Shown here: positions 1-7,575 of the stretch, in pieces
Position numbering within the stretch: position 1 is the first letter of the stretch
How the letters are laid out: the number at the start of each line of letters is the position of its first letter
Source: Bacteroidales bacterium
Lineage (GTDB): Bacteria > Bacteroidota > Bacteroidia > Bacteroidales > WCHB1-69
Direction: 5' to 3'
Assembly: GCA_024400755.1 (NCBI GenBank)
Contig: JAKSMG010000008.1
Coordinates: 16,218 to 80,217, forward strand
DNA: 64,000 nucleotides
The notes under the pieces: generated by a model
Database searches by the model: none
Seen by the model: the letters and a program-made list of their open reading frames with translations, nothing else
Told to the model about the DNA's origin: nothing
Made by a program: the position numbers and the translations under genes

Positions 1-34
1 ACATCATAAAAGAAGCAATATTCTTTTTCATCAT
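1..34 (-). CDS. Start of a gene running off the left edge (partial)
   Basis: Reading leftward from base 34 the sequence codes for MMKKNIASFMM before the window ends. A Met-Lys-Lys start followed by small and hydrophobic residues looks like the beginning of a signal peptide. A -7 element lies about 35 bases upstream at 68-75 on the same strand, which supports a real start. Only 11 codons are visible, so no product can be named. Confidence 0.45.
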   Translation of the reverse strand, partial: MMKKNIASFMM

Positions 35-67
35 AATATATATTTATACATTATCAATTTAATACTG

Positions 68-75
68 CAAAAATA
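68..75 (-). promoter_or_regulatory. Bacteroidota -7 promoter element
   Basis: TATTTTTG on the minus strand matches TAnnTTTG and points at the partial gene at the left edge. Confidence 0.5.
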
Positions 76-162
76 CAAATAAAATCGAAATTATCCCCTT
101 CGATCTTGCAAAGTAGCCATTTTTACTAATTTTTTCCCGCCACTTTTCTCTTGATAGGAAAG

Positions 163-285
163 TTGCCAAAAGATCAAGCCGACATCAATTCCGCCCGATT
201 TCACCACCCCGCCCTGACGGGCACCCCTCCTAATGTTGAGATTCCGATGTTCCCTCCTTACGTCGGAAACATCGGAATGGCGACA
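163..285. repeat. Dispersed intergenic repeat (R2 type)
   Basis: This stretch carries the string AAAGATCAAGCCGACAT followed by CACCACCCC-type and GGGCACCCCTCCT-type blocks. The same pieces recur inverted at the right end of the window (63949-64000), at 7298-7340, and partly at 11257-11380. It is richer in G+C than its surroundings, has no convincing coding signal and starts no gene. The rest of bases 76-335 holds nothing else I can support. Confidence 0.6.
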
Positions 286-335
286 TACCTTGTGGGCGTG
301 ATGGCGGCGGCGCAAAATAGGAAGTTAATGCACGT

Positions 336-436
336 ATGGGATGCCGCCGCCACTTCTTGCCCAATGAATCGTCACCATTCCGACGAAGCACAGCGAAGTC
401 GGAATCTCTTTACAAGACTAAAAGGAATAATTCCAA
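336..436 (+). repeat. Dispersed palindromic repeat (R1, REP-like), copy 1
   Basis: The core is an inverted repeat, ATTCCGAC ... GTCGGAAT (8-bp arms, 13-base loop), followed by TCTCTTTACAAGAC. Near-identical copies lie at 7241-7300 (inverted) and 62908-63003 (same orientation, homology extending upstream over TTTTGCCCAATGA). Here the repeat directly abuts the broken Rpn gene, and the reading frame runs through both. Confidence 0.7.
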
Positions 437-455
437 AAAAATTGTGTTTTTTTTC

Positions 456-890
456 GTGGAATTGACTAAATTTGCAGCGCAAATCAATCGTGAGGACTTC
501 AAGGACGAGATGAGCAAGTGGCTGTACCTCCTCAAGAACATCGGGCAGATGGACGAGCAGGACAGCACGCAGGAAAGCGACATCTTCAGGAAGTTCTACG
601 AAACGTGTCGAATGTCAAAGCTAACAACTATGGAAAAGGAAGAATACACCAAGAGCGTGCTGGAATACGAAGACGTGCAGGATGCCCTGGACTATATGCG
701 GAAGACCTCCCTGAAAGAAGGTTTTGAAAAGGGACTTGCTGAAGGGAAAGCTGAGGGACTCGCCGAAGGGAAAGCTGAAGGGAAAGCTGAAGCCAAACTG
801 GCTATGGCAAAAAGTATGCTTGTTAAGGGCATTGACTTAGACACGATAATATCTATTACAGGCCTGACGGCTGAAGAAATTGAACGATAA
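456..890 (+). pseudogene. Rpn-family nuclease/transposase, N-terminally truncated remnant
   Basis: The last 144 codons match the C-terminal half of the two full-length Rpn/PD-(D/E)XK proteins in this window (16792-17739 and 33026-33952). Shared features are the ELTKFA-like strand, the KLTTMEKEEYTKSVLEYEDV helix, a Glu/Gly/Lys repeat tail (EGLAEGKAEGK) and the ending KGIDLDTIISITGLTAEE. The nuclease core with the catalytic Asp and ExQ is missing and is replaced upstream by the R1 repeat. No good start codon lies at the junction. I read it as a dead fragment, although translation from an upstream ATG at 336 in the same frame is possible. Confidence 0.8.
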
Positions 891-1052
891 CCCAAACATC
901 GTCAACTGCTCCCATATCCTATTTAAGAACACAAAAGATTAGTATAACCTATGAAAACGTTTCACGATACGTTCTGTATAGGATATGCTTCGTTCATTCG
1001 TCAACTCCTTGACTAAAGAGATCGCGAACAGGGTGTTAGAATTTTAGACACA

Positions 1053-1084
1053 AAAAAGGGGCGGATTTTCATCCGTCCCTTTTT
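1053..1084 (-). terminator. Intrinsic terminator after the adhesin gene
   Basis: GGGACGGAT and ATCCGCCCC arms around a short loop, flanked by A and T runs, lie just past the stop at 1111. One A-C mismatch on the minus strand becomes a G-U pair on the plus strand, so it could also stop transcription from the left. Bases 891-1052 hold nothing else. Confidence 0.65.
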
Positions 1085-1110
1085 AGCGACTAATATGTAT
1101 GATTTACAGA

Positions 1111-4100
1111 TTAGCGAACAACGTTGAACTTCTGAACTGAAGTACCGTTTTCAGTGTTAATCTTCATCAAATACATACCGTTAGACAAGTTGCTAACGCT
1201 GATAGCGGTTTGAGTACCGTTAGCAGTGTAGTTAGCCACTTTCTGACCAGCGATAGTGTAAATTTCAACACCGTTGATGTTTGAAGTAGAGTTAACATTG
1301 ATAACATTGTTGGCTGGGTTAGGATAGATTACCGTGCTATTATTAGCAACTTCTTGGATACCAGTACCAGCGGCAACAGTAATATCATCAATCTTCATTC
1401 TGAATACATCTGTGCATTCATTATGAACGAAAGCAATATAAACGTTTTGACCAGCAAATTGAGCCAAATCAACATTTCTTTCAGTCCAAGCATCTGTGCT
1501 GATAGTTTCTTCATATACAGAAACGAAATCAGCAAGGTTAAGAGTTTGTGAAACCATCACTTCATAGTGATCGTCTGGATAGTCAGCATCTTGAGCAGCA
1601 ACCCACCAACCAACGTATGCACCTTGTGCTGGAATAGCCAATTGAGGAGTAATCAACCAGTTGTCTGGAGTAAGTGGCATCTGGGCAAACCAAGATGATG
1701 AAGAATAGCAACCTGCACCAGTATGAGCTTCGCCAACAGATTCCATAGCCCAAGTATAACCATCACCATCATTGTCGATATTGCTCCAGCAATCAGTTAA
1801 TTCTGCTTCGAAATCTTCAACAAATGGAAGAGCCGTAGGAGTTGAGCAATCAATTGCGTTACCAGAAACTGCGATATTAGCAGTCAAAGCACCGCTGGTC
1901 AAAGTAACATTACCTGAATATGAACCAGCTGCGGTAGGAATGAAATTCACATAAAGGTCTGCCATTGTAACAAGACCTGCATTAGCGATTGTGCAGCTTG
2001 AAGAATAAGTCGTACCATCCAAAGAAACTTGGAATGGAGCAGTAACAGTAACCGTGATGTCTTCAGTCAAAGCCATTGCAGAAACACTAGCAGCTTGAGC
2101 TGATGAAACAGAACCTACCATAGCAGAGAAAGACATAGAAGTTGGATTAACTTCCATTGAAGGCTCGCTGGCTTCTTTAATCGCAAAAGCAGAAATGTAA
2201 AGGTAATACATATCGGCAGCTGATGTACAATGAATACCAATTTGATAGTTGCCTGAATATTCGCTTAAATCAACAACCAACGTCTCATCTGTTGTGTTGT
2301 CAACGGTCATTTCTTCAGTAAGGGCTGTTTCTGTTTCGCCTTGGATAATAAACACTTGGAATGTTTCAGGATAAGTTGCGCTTCTAACACTATAATCAAA
2401 ACTCAAGTATTGTTCACCCGTAAGGGCAAATTCTGGCGAAATCAACCAGTCGTTAGCTGCATTGGCTGAACTATAAGGATAAGCTGCATATCCATCTTCA
2501 ATAACAAAAGTATTTCCATCATTGTTTGCGTCAACAATCTGCCAGCAAGGCAGGGTTTCTGAAGTTTCTTCAAAAGATTCAGTGAATGGGAATTGATCAA
2601 TAACATTACATTCAACAGCAACACCAGATACTTCAATAGTATCTGCCAATGTTGAAGTGCTAACGCTTACGATAGCATTATCGCTACCAGCAGCCAAAGG
2701 AGCATATTGAACATAAATAGTATCATTAGACAACATACCTGTGGGGGCAGGAATTGTAGCCGTAGTACCGAAATTGATTCCGTCAACAGATACAGCGAAA
2801 GGAGCCGTAGTAGAAACAACGACATCTTCGGTTACAGCCATTGTTGACACAACAACAGTTTTATCCACATTATTACCAGCAGGAATAACGCCGAAATCAA
2901 GTTCATAATCACTTAATTCCAAAGTTTCTTCAGCATTAAAAACGTTGAAGTTGGTAATAGCGAGGTAGCCACCATTAGGATCCGACTCTGCCTTAATGGC
3001 CACTTGGATAGTTTGTCCTGCAAAGGCAGAAAGATCAACTGTTTGGGTTGTCCAATCGTATGGTTCAACTTCTTGTGTAGGAACAACTTGAGTTGCAGTA
3101 GCGTATGTTTCGCCTTCAGGAATTACATATACGGAGAATTTTTCAGGAATAGGAAGCAGACCCCAATAAAGGTATGTTAAATAGTCAAAAGAAGCCAAAG
3201 TGGTTTCGGTAGCAGAAAATGCAGGAGAAATCAGCCAGTCGTTTGCGTTATTGACAGTATCAGTAGCGGACACAATGTACATAGCAGCAGGTTCTTCCAA
3301 CCAATAATCGGCCAAGTCTGGATCGACATTGAATTTTCCATATCCGTCAGCGTCACCATCACCGGCAACGTCAACTACAGTCCAACAATTATTCAAAGCA
3401 GCATTGCTGAAATCGTTGCTATAAGGAAGTTGAATATCGTCGCAATCAATAGCATTAGCATTCACGGTAATAGTTACGTCAGTAGCACCGGTGCTGGCAA
3501 GTGTAATAGTTCCCGATACAGGACCAGCAGTGCTGGCATCATATTGAATGTATAAAGTACCACCAGTTTGAGGAAGAGTAGCAGTAGAAGCGAAGTTTGT
3601 ACCATCAGCGGAAACCTCAAATGGAGCAGTGGCAGAGGCGGTAATACCATCGGTCAACAAGTAACCATTAACAGTTATTTGACCATTGGCCATAGTACCA
3701 ACAGGAACAGCTGGCAAAGTTAAAGATTCAACAGTTTCAATGGTAGGTTCTGTAGGATTCACTCTATCGGTAATGGTAATACAATCATAATCACCATTCA
3801 GAGATGGAGTGAATGTATAAATGTGACCGGCTTGAAAAACAACATTTGTTGCATTTGACGGGTCACACTGAGCTGATGCAATGTAATTCGTCATATAAGT
3901 CCCACAACTCGGATTCAAAACGAGGTAAGAATAAGTACCTGCCGGAATCTGAATTGTTTCAGAAGCATTTACAACAACGGCAGCATCATCGGCACTTGCA
4001 TTGGTAGGAATCATATATTCCCACTGGGTGTAAGTAGAACCGCAGTCTGGACCATAACTATCGGCCCAACCCGCATTGTCGACATCGATAAGGAGCTGAT

Positions 4101-4212
4101 AGCCAGTGCCATCTCCCCAAACATCACCTGCCGTAAGGATTACAGTAGCATTTTGTGCGTTTACTGCAACCAGCGCAAATAAAATTGCGAAAATCGATAA
4201 GATTTTTTTCAT
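1111..4212 (-). CDS. T9SS-exported cleaved-adhesin protein with DUF2436-like N-terminus
   Basis: 1033 residues. A signal peptide (1-19, ending VNA-Q) is followed by a domain at about 21-152 that opens ATVILTAGDVWGDGTGYQ, closely resembling DUF2436 of the Porphyromonas gingivalis gingipain/HagA adhesin region. Three choice-of-anchor-J/cleaved-adhesin domains follow (about 262-425, 540-680, 795-948), each with an aromatic DWLISP- or NWLITP-type strand. They alternate with three beta-sandwich repeats (about 160-257, 430-535, 685-790), each containing TAPF-V-DG and ending near A(I/V)(D/E)C. Residues 960-1033 are a T9SS type-A sorting domain (YPNPANN ... NGMYLMKI ... KFNVVR). The likely role is surface adhesion or binding; no protease catalytic domain is present. 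The 273-residue protein upstream shares the last adhesin domain and the CTD. Confidence 0.9.
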   Translation of the reverse strand: MKKILSIFAILFALVAVNAQNATVILTAGDVWGDGTGYQLLIDVDNAGWADSYGPDCGSTYTQWEYMIPTNASADDAAVVVNASETIQIPAGTYSYLVLNPSCGTYMTNYIASAQCDPSNATNVVFQAGHIYTFTPSLNGDYDCITITDRVNPTEPTIETVESLTLPAVPVGTMANGQITVNGYLLTDGITASATAPFEVSADGTNFASTATLPQTGGTLYIQYDASTAGPVSGTITLASTGATDVTITVNANAIDCDDIQLPYSNDFSNAALNNCWTVVDVAGDGDADGYGKFNVDPDLADYWLEEPAAMYIVSATDTVNNANDWLISPAFSATETTLASFDYLTYLYWGLLPIPEKFSVYVIPEGETYATATQVVPTQEVEPYDWTTQTVDLSAFAGQTIQVAIKAESDPNGGYLAITNFNVFNAEETLELSDYELDFGVIPAGNNVDKTVVVSTMAVTEDVVVSTTAPFAVSVDGINFGTTATIPAPTGMLSNDTIYVQYAPLAAGSDNAIVSVSTSTLADTIEVSGVAVECNVIDQFPFTESFEETSETLPCWQIVDANNDGNTFVIEDGYAAYPYSSANAANDWLISPEFALTGEQYLSFDYSVRSATYPETFQVFIIQGETETALTEEMTVDNTTDETLVVDLSEYSGNYQIGIHCTSAADMYYLYISAFAIKEASEPSMEVNPTSMSFSAMVGSVSSAQAASVSAMALTEDITVTVTAPFQVSLDGTTYSSSCTIANAGLVTMADLYVNFIPTAAGSYSGNVTLTSGALTANIAVSGNAIDCSTPTALPFVEDFEAELTDCWSNIDNDGDGYTWAMESVGEAHTGAGCYSSSSWFAQMPLTPDNWLITPQLAIPAQGAYVGWWVAAQDADYPDDHYEVMVSQTLNLADFVSVYEETISTDAWTERNVDLAQFAGQNVYIAFVHNECTDVFRMKIDDITVAAGTGIQEVANNSTVIYPNPANNVINVNSTSNINGVEIYTIAGQKVANYTANGTQTAISVSNLSNGMYLMKINTENGTSVQKFNVVR

Positions 4213-4277
4213 AGGTTTTTGTTTTAAGTTAATAATAAATTGGTTTGTTTAAAAAATCCTTTTCTACAAATAATTTG

Positions 4278-4285
4278 CAAAAATA
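4278..4285 (-). promoter_or_regulatory. -7 promoter element for the adhesin gene
   Basis: TATTTTTG (TAnnTTTG) about 65 bases ahead of the ATG at 4212. Confidence 0.55.
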
Positions 4286-4390
4286 GCATTTTTTTCAATA
4301 CAACAGGTTGTTTTTATGCATTTTTTTGTCAAAAAAACAATGATGCTTCAAGTACAAAATATCATTCATTTTCTGCAAGTTACGGCACAA

Positions 4391-4420
4391 AAAAAGGACG
4401 ACCTTGAAGGCCGTCCCTTG
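4391..4420 (-). terminator. Intrinsic terminator after the small adhesin gene
   Basis: On the minus strand GGACG-G-CCTT-C-AAGG-T-CGTCC folds into one stem with a G-U pair, followed by a T run. It separates the two adhesin genes into independent transcripts. Confidence 0.7.
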
Positions 4421-4445
4421 TCTTGCTATTTTTCAACTAAAAAAA

Positions 4446-5267
4446 TTAGCGAGCCACGTTAAATTTCTTTGTAGAAACGCCGTTTTCAGAAACGATTTGC
4501 ATGATATACATACCGTTTGAAAGGTTGTTTACATTGATAGCGGCTTGAGTTCCGTTAACAGTGTAGTTAGCTACTTTCTGTCCAGCGATAGTGTAAACTT
4601 CAATGTTGTTCATATTGGCAACAGAAGTCACATTGACAACATTGTTAGCAGGGTTAGGATAAACACTGGTTTGGTTGGCTTCAACTTCATTTACAGAAGA
4701 AGGATCAACATTGGCACCTGTAACTTCTACATCATCCAAAAGGAATACAAACTGATCTGTAACTTCGTTGTGAACGAAAGCGATGTAAATAGTTTGACCA
4801 GCATAAGATGAAAGGTCAACCGTTTTCTTAACATAAGTACCTGTTGATACACCTTCAAGCACTGGGTTTCCTGTAAAGTCTGCCACGGTGTTGCCTGTTG
4901 TAGAAACATAAATTTCGTAATGTTCTGCACACCAGTCCGCATCTTGACCTGCCACCCAGAAAGAAAGAATAGATTCTGAACCAATGATACTAATAGCTGG
5001 GGTTACCAACCAGTTGTCAGGAGTAAGAGCACCAAAATCATTGCTAAATGATTCGGAATACATACAACCATCGCCTTCGTGTGGAGTCATGTGAGGAGTG
5101 AACTCGCTTGTTTCAAGAGTCCATTCGAATCCATCACCATCCACATCATAAGAAACCCAACCTTCAGGGAATGAGCCACCTTCAAAACCTTCTTGCCAAG
5201 TATTCTGTGCCTTGGCACAAAAAGTCATAACAAATACAGCTACAACAAGTGTAAAAATTTTTTTCAT
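4446..5267 (-). CDS. T9SS-exported single-domain cleaved-adhesin protein
   Basis: 273 residues: signal peptide MKKIFTLVVAVFVMTFCAKA-Q, one choice-of-anchor-J/cleaved-adhesin domain (about 22-185; DNWLVTP, FVHNEVTDQF), a short linker, and a T9SS type-A CTD (about 200-273; YPNPANNVVNV ... KFNVAR). The adhesin domain plus CTD is closely similar to the last 240 residues of the neighbouring 1033-residue protein, so the two are tandem paralogues. Each has its own -7 element and terminator. Expected location is the cell surface after CTD removal. The ligand is unknown. Confidence 0.88.
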   Translation of the reverse strand: MKKIFTLVVAVFVMTFCAKAQNTWQEGFEGGSFPEGWVSYDVDGDGFEWTLETSEFTPHMTPHEGDGCMYSESFSNDFGALTPDNWLVTPAISIIGSESILSFWVAGQDADWCAEHYEIYVSTTGNTVADFTGNPVLEGVSTGTYVKKTVDLSSYAGQTIYIAFVHNEVTDQFVFLLDDVEVTGANVDPSSVNEVEANQTSVYPNPANNVVNVTSVANMNNIEVYTIAGQKVANYTVNGTQAAINVNNLSNGMYIMQIVSENGVSTKKFNVAR

Positions 5268-5331
5268 AGATTTTTGTTTTAAGTTAATAATATGTTTTTA
5301 AGCGTGTGTTTTTTTCATAATTAATCGTTTG

Positions 5332-5339
5332 CAAAGATA
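5332..5339 (-). promoter_or_regulatory. -7 promoter element for the small adhesin gene
   Basis: TATCTTTG, about 65 bases ahead of the start at 5267, the same spacing as for its paralogue. Confidence 0.6.
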
Positions 5340-5429
5340 ATATTTTTTTTAATTTTTCCACCCATAAAACTTTTTTTTTGAAAAAATTTTTACTTTCTTT
5401 GTCAACCTCCTATTCGATTTCATTTATTT

Positions 5430-7175
5430 TTAGAACCTGTACGAAAGTCCCAGCAAAATCGAACAGCGGTTCTGACTTCGTATTGTCCTTTTGTAATAAG
5501 TCAAGTCCGCATTCCAGGTTTCTTCTTCGAATGCCTTATCCACCAAATCATTCAGTTCTATCGAGACATCCAAACTCTTCAGGAAAGTCTTGGTCAACTT
5601 GATATTAGCCCCAATGTATTCTCCCTTGTAATTATAGGTCGAAATCTTGGGACTGCAGTACATCACTTCTGACGACAAACACCAAGTCGGGGCAATCTTG
5701 GCAAGCAGGTCAATACCCACCTCATAATTAAATTCAATTTTATTGACAGTATTATCCACTTTATACAATTTATCCATATTAACACCAAACCACATATTGG
5801 CTTTCACGGCATCATAATCCACTTTCAAATTAAGTTCTGCCATACCCGTATGCTGCTGTTTGATATTCACCCAGGTACGAAGGGTGGTCACACCGGTCAA
5901 ACCTTCAGGAATCAAGTCCAAAATCTTTTCAAACTTATTCTTTGTATAGCGATAACCCAGCATAAGGTCTGTACCAAAATGTTCTGTCGTAAAACTATAC
6001 TTCAGTGAAATATCATTCATGCTTTGCGGATTCAAATTTGGATTGCCCTTAAAAAATTCGCCTTCCGACTTCCCGATAATCAAAGTGGTACTTAACTTTT
6101 GGTAATCAGGACGCTCTAAAGTACGGGCATATTCCAAACTCAGACGATGATGCTCATTAATACGAAAGGCAAGTCCCGCCGCAAGGATATTTTGCCACTC
6201 CGACTTTTTCAAGTCATACTTTTTTGCGGGATCTACCGCATAATTGTTTTTCAACGAATGATGATACCACTGCACCCGCTCTTTCACATATACATCCAAC
6301 CACTTATAGGAATAGTCCAGGTTAACAAATGGTTCCAAAGCGAAGGCATTATAAGAGGACGAATGTTTCAACAAAATCAAATCTTGCATAGGATTTTCCG
6401 AAAAATTCGACCCGTCATAAAGATCAAGATTATCATCGGTAAAGAAATCCAGTCCAGTATAAATATGCAGATTTTTCACTCTTCCGAGAGAAAAATCCTC
6501 GTAGGCCACCTCTACCATTCCCTTTAACTTGTCGATAACATCAAGCGTTGTATAGCTACGCTGGAATTCATAAAAATCGCCTGCTGTAGTTCTTTGCAAA
6601 GCATCGTTTGTCACTCCCAAGACCACATTCCATATCACAGACAATTTGCTGTCTTCCTTTTTAAATATATGCTCATAACGGATTTCAGGAATCAGCTGAT
6701 GCGAGAAAAAACGACTGGTATCAATTTGACCTCCCATTAAAGAATCTCCATGTATGTCATATCGCCAAGTGAACATCAAAGGATTATCGGAGCTACCCTT
6801 ATAGCCATAATCCAACGACACAGACAATATGTCTTGCGGACGAAAGTCAAATCGAAAATCCACCCCCGCATTCGCATACCAATTTCGATTATAGCATAAT
6901 TTGTTTTCAAATTTTGAGAATGCGCTTCCCCTATCTTTCGTATCATAAATACCAACAATTTCTGTCGTTGGACAATAATAATGCCCACCTGACACGTGAA
7001 AGCCGACATGGAATTTGGTCGTATCGAACTGCATTTTCAGTCCCAAATCCTCTTTATGTCCCTTTTGATAATTAGACGAACCAGAAGCATCCACCTGCCC
7101 AGACCATTGAGCAAAAATCTGAATAGGAAGCAGCAGAAGACAACACAGCAGAGTCTTAAATTTCACATTTTTCAT
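5430..7175 (-). CDS. Outer-membrane beta-barrel protein (TonB-receptor-like barrel)
   Basis: I place the start at MKNVKFKTLL, where a clean signal peptide follows (ending IFA-Q); MINMKN at 7184 is possible, and the in-frame ATG at 7238 would spoil the signal. The mature protein is rich in alternating aromatic/polar strands typical of large barrels (LSLEYARTLERPDY, ISLKYSFTTEHFGTDLMLGYRY) and ends in SYRF with a terminal Phe, the C-terminal signature of BAM-assembled barrels. It resembles the barrel portion of the Bacteroidota 'outer membrane beta-barrel' TonB-receptor-like family, but no plug domain is evident in about 580 residues. Substrate unknown. It lies downstream of nothing co-directional, so it is probably monocistronic. 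Confidence 0.75.
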   Translation of the reverse strand: MKNVKFKTLLCCLLLLPIQIFAQWSGQVDASGSSNYQKGHKEDLGLKMQFDTTKFHVGFHVSGGHYYCPTTEIVGIYDTKDRGSAFSKFENKLCYNRNWYANAGVDFRFDFRPQDILSVSLDYGYKGSSDNPLMFTWRYDIHGDSLMGGQIDTSRFFSHQLIPEIRYEHIFKKEDSKLSVIWNVVLGVTNDALQRTTAGDFYEFQRSYTTLDVIDKLKGMVEVAYEDFSLGRVKNLHIYTGLDFFTDDNLDLYDGSNFSENPMQDLILLKHSSSYNAFALEPFVNLDYSYKWLDVYVKERVQWYHHSLKNNYAVDPAKKYDLKKSEWQNILAAGLAFRINEHHRLSLEYARTLERPDYQKLSTTLIIGKSEGEFFKGNPNLNPQSMNDISLKYSFTTEHFGTDLMLGYRYTKNKFEKILDLIPEGLTGVTTLRTWVNIKQQHTGMAELNLKVDYDAVKANMWFGVNMDKLYKVDNTVNKIEFNYEVGIDLLAKIAPTWCLSSEVMYCSPKISTYNYKGEYIGANIKLTKTFLKSLDVSIELNDLVDKAFEEETWNADLTYYKRTIRSQNRCSILLGLSYRF

Positions 7176-7240
7176 ATTTATCATAACAAATTTCCTAAAA
7201 ACCATCTTAATTATAATATGCAACAATTTCATAATCAATT

Positions 7241-7440
7241 GGTATTATCTCTTTTCGTCTTGTAAAGAGATTCCGACTTCGCTACGCTTCGTCGGAATGG
7301 CGATGTCACCACCCCGGCCTGCGGCCACCCCTCCTTAAAAGGAGGGGAAGTTTTACAACCCCGGCCTTGCGTATGTGCAACTCTGCACCATTTCAATGTT
7401 CTCCTCTTACGTAAGGAGGGGCATCGGAATCTCAACAAGA
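7241..7440. repeat. Dispersed repeats: R1 copy 2 (inverted) plus R2 blocks
   Basis: 7241-7300 is R1 in reverse orientation (CTTGTAAAGAGATTCCGACTT ... GTCGGAAT). It runs straight into R2-type blocks (CACCACCCCGGCCTGCGGCC, then AACCCCGGCCTTGCG) and a GGAGGGG palindrome (CCCCTCCTTAAAAGGAGGGG). No gene is supported here. Together with the next promoter it fills the gap between the barrel gene and the nuclease gene. Confidence 0.65.
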
Positions 7441-7552
7441 TTAAACAGGATAATCCAGTAATCAATTTGCAAAACTACAAAATATTATTGAACACAATAA
7501 AAAGAGGCCAACTAAATTTTCATTTTTCCGCCAAAGCAATCCTTCTATTGTG

Positions 7553-7560
7553 TATCTTTG
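7553..7560 (+). promoter_or_regulatory. -7 promoter element, AddB-like gene
   Basis: TATCTTTG fits TAnnTTTG and ends 15 bases ahead of the ATG at 7576. It overlaps a possible TTG start at 7558, which therefore is not the real start. Confidence 0.65.
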
Positions 7561-7575
7561 CAAAAATTTAACCTT

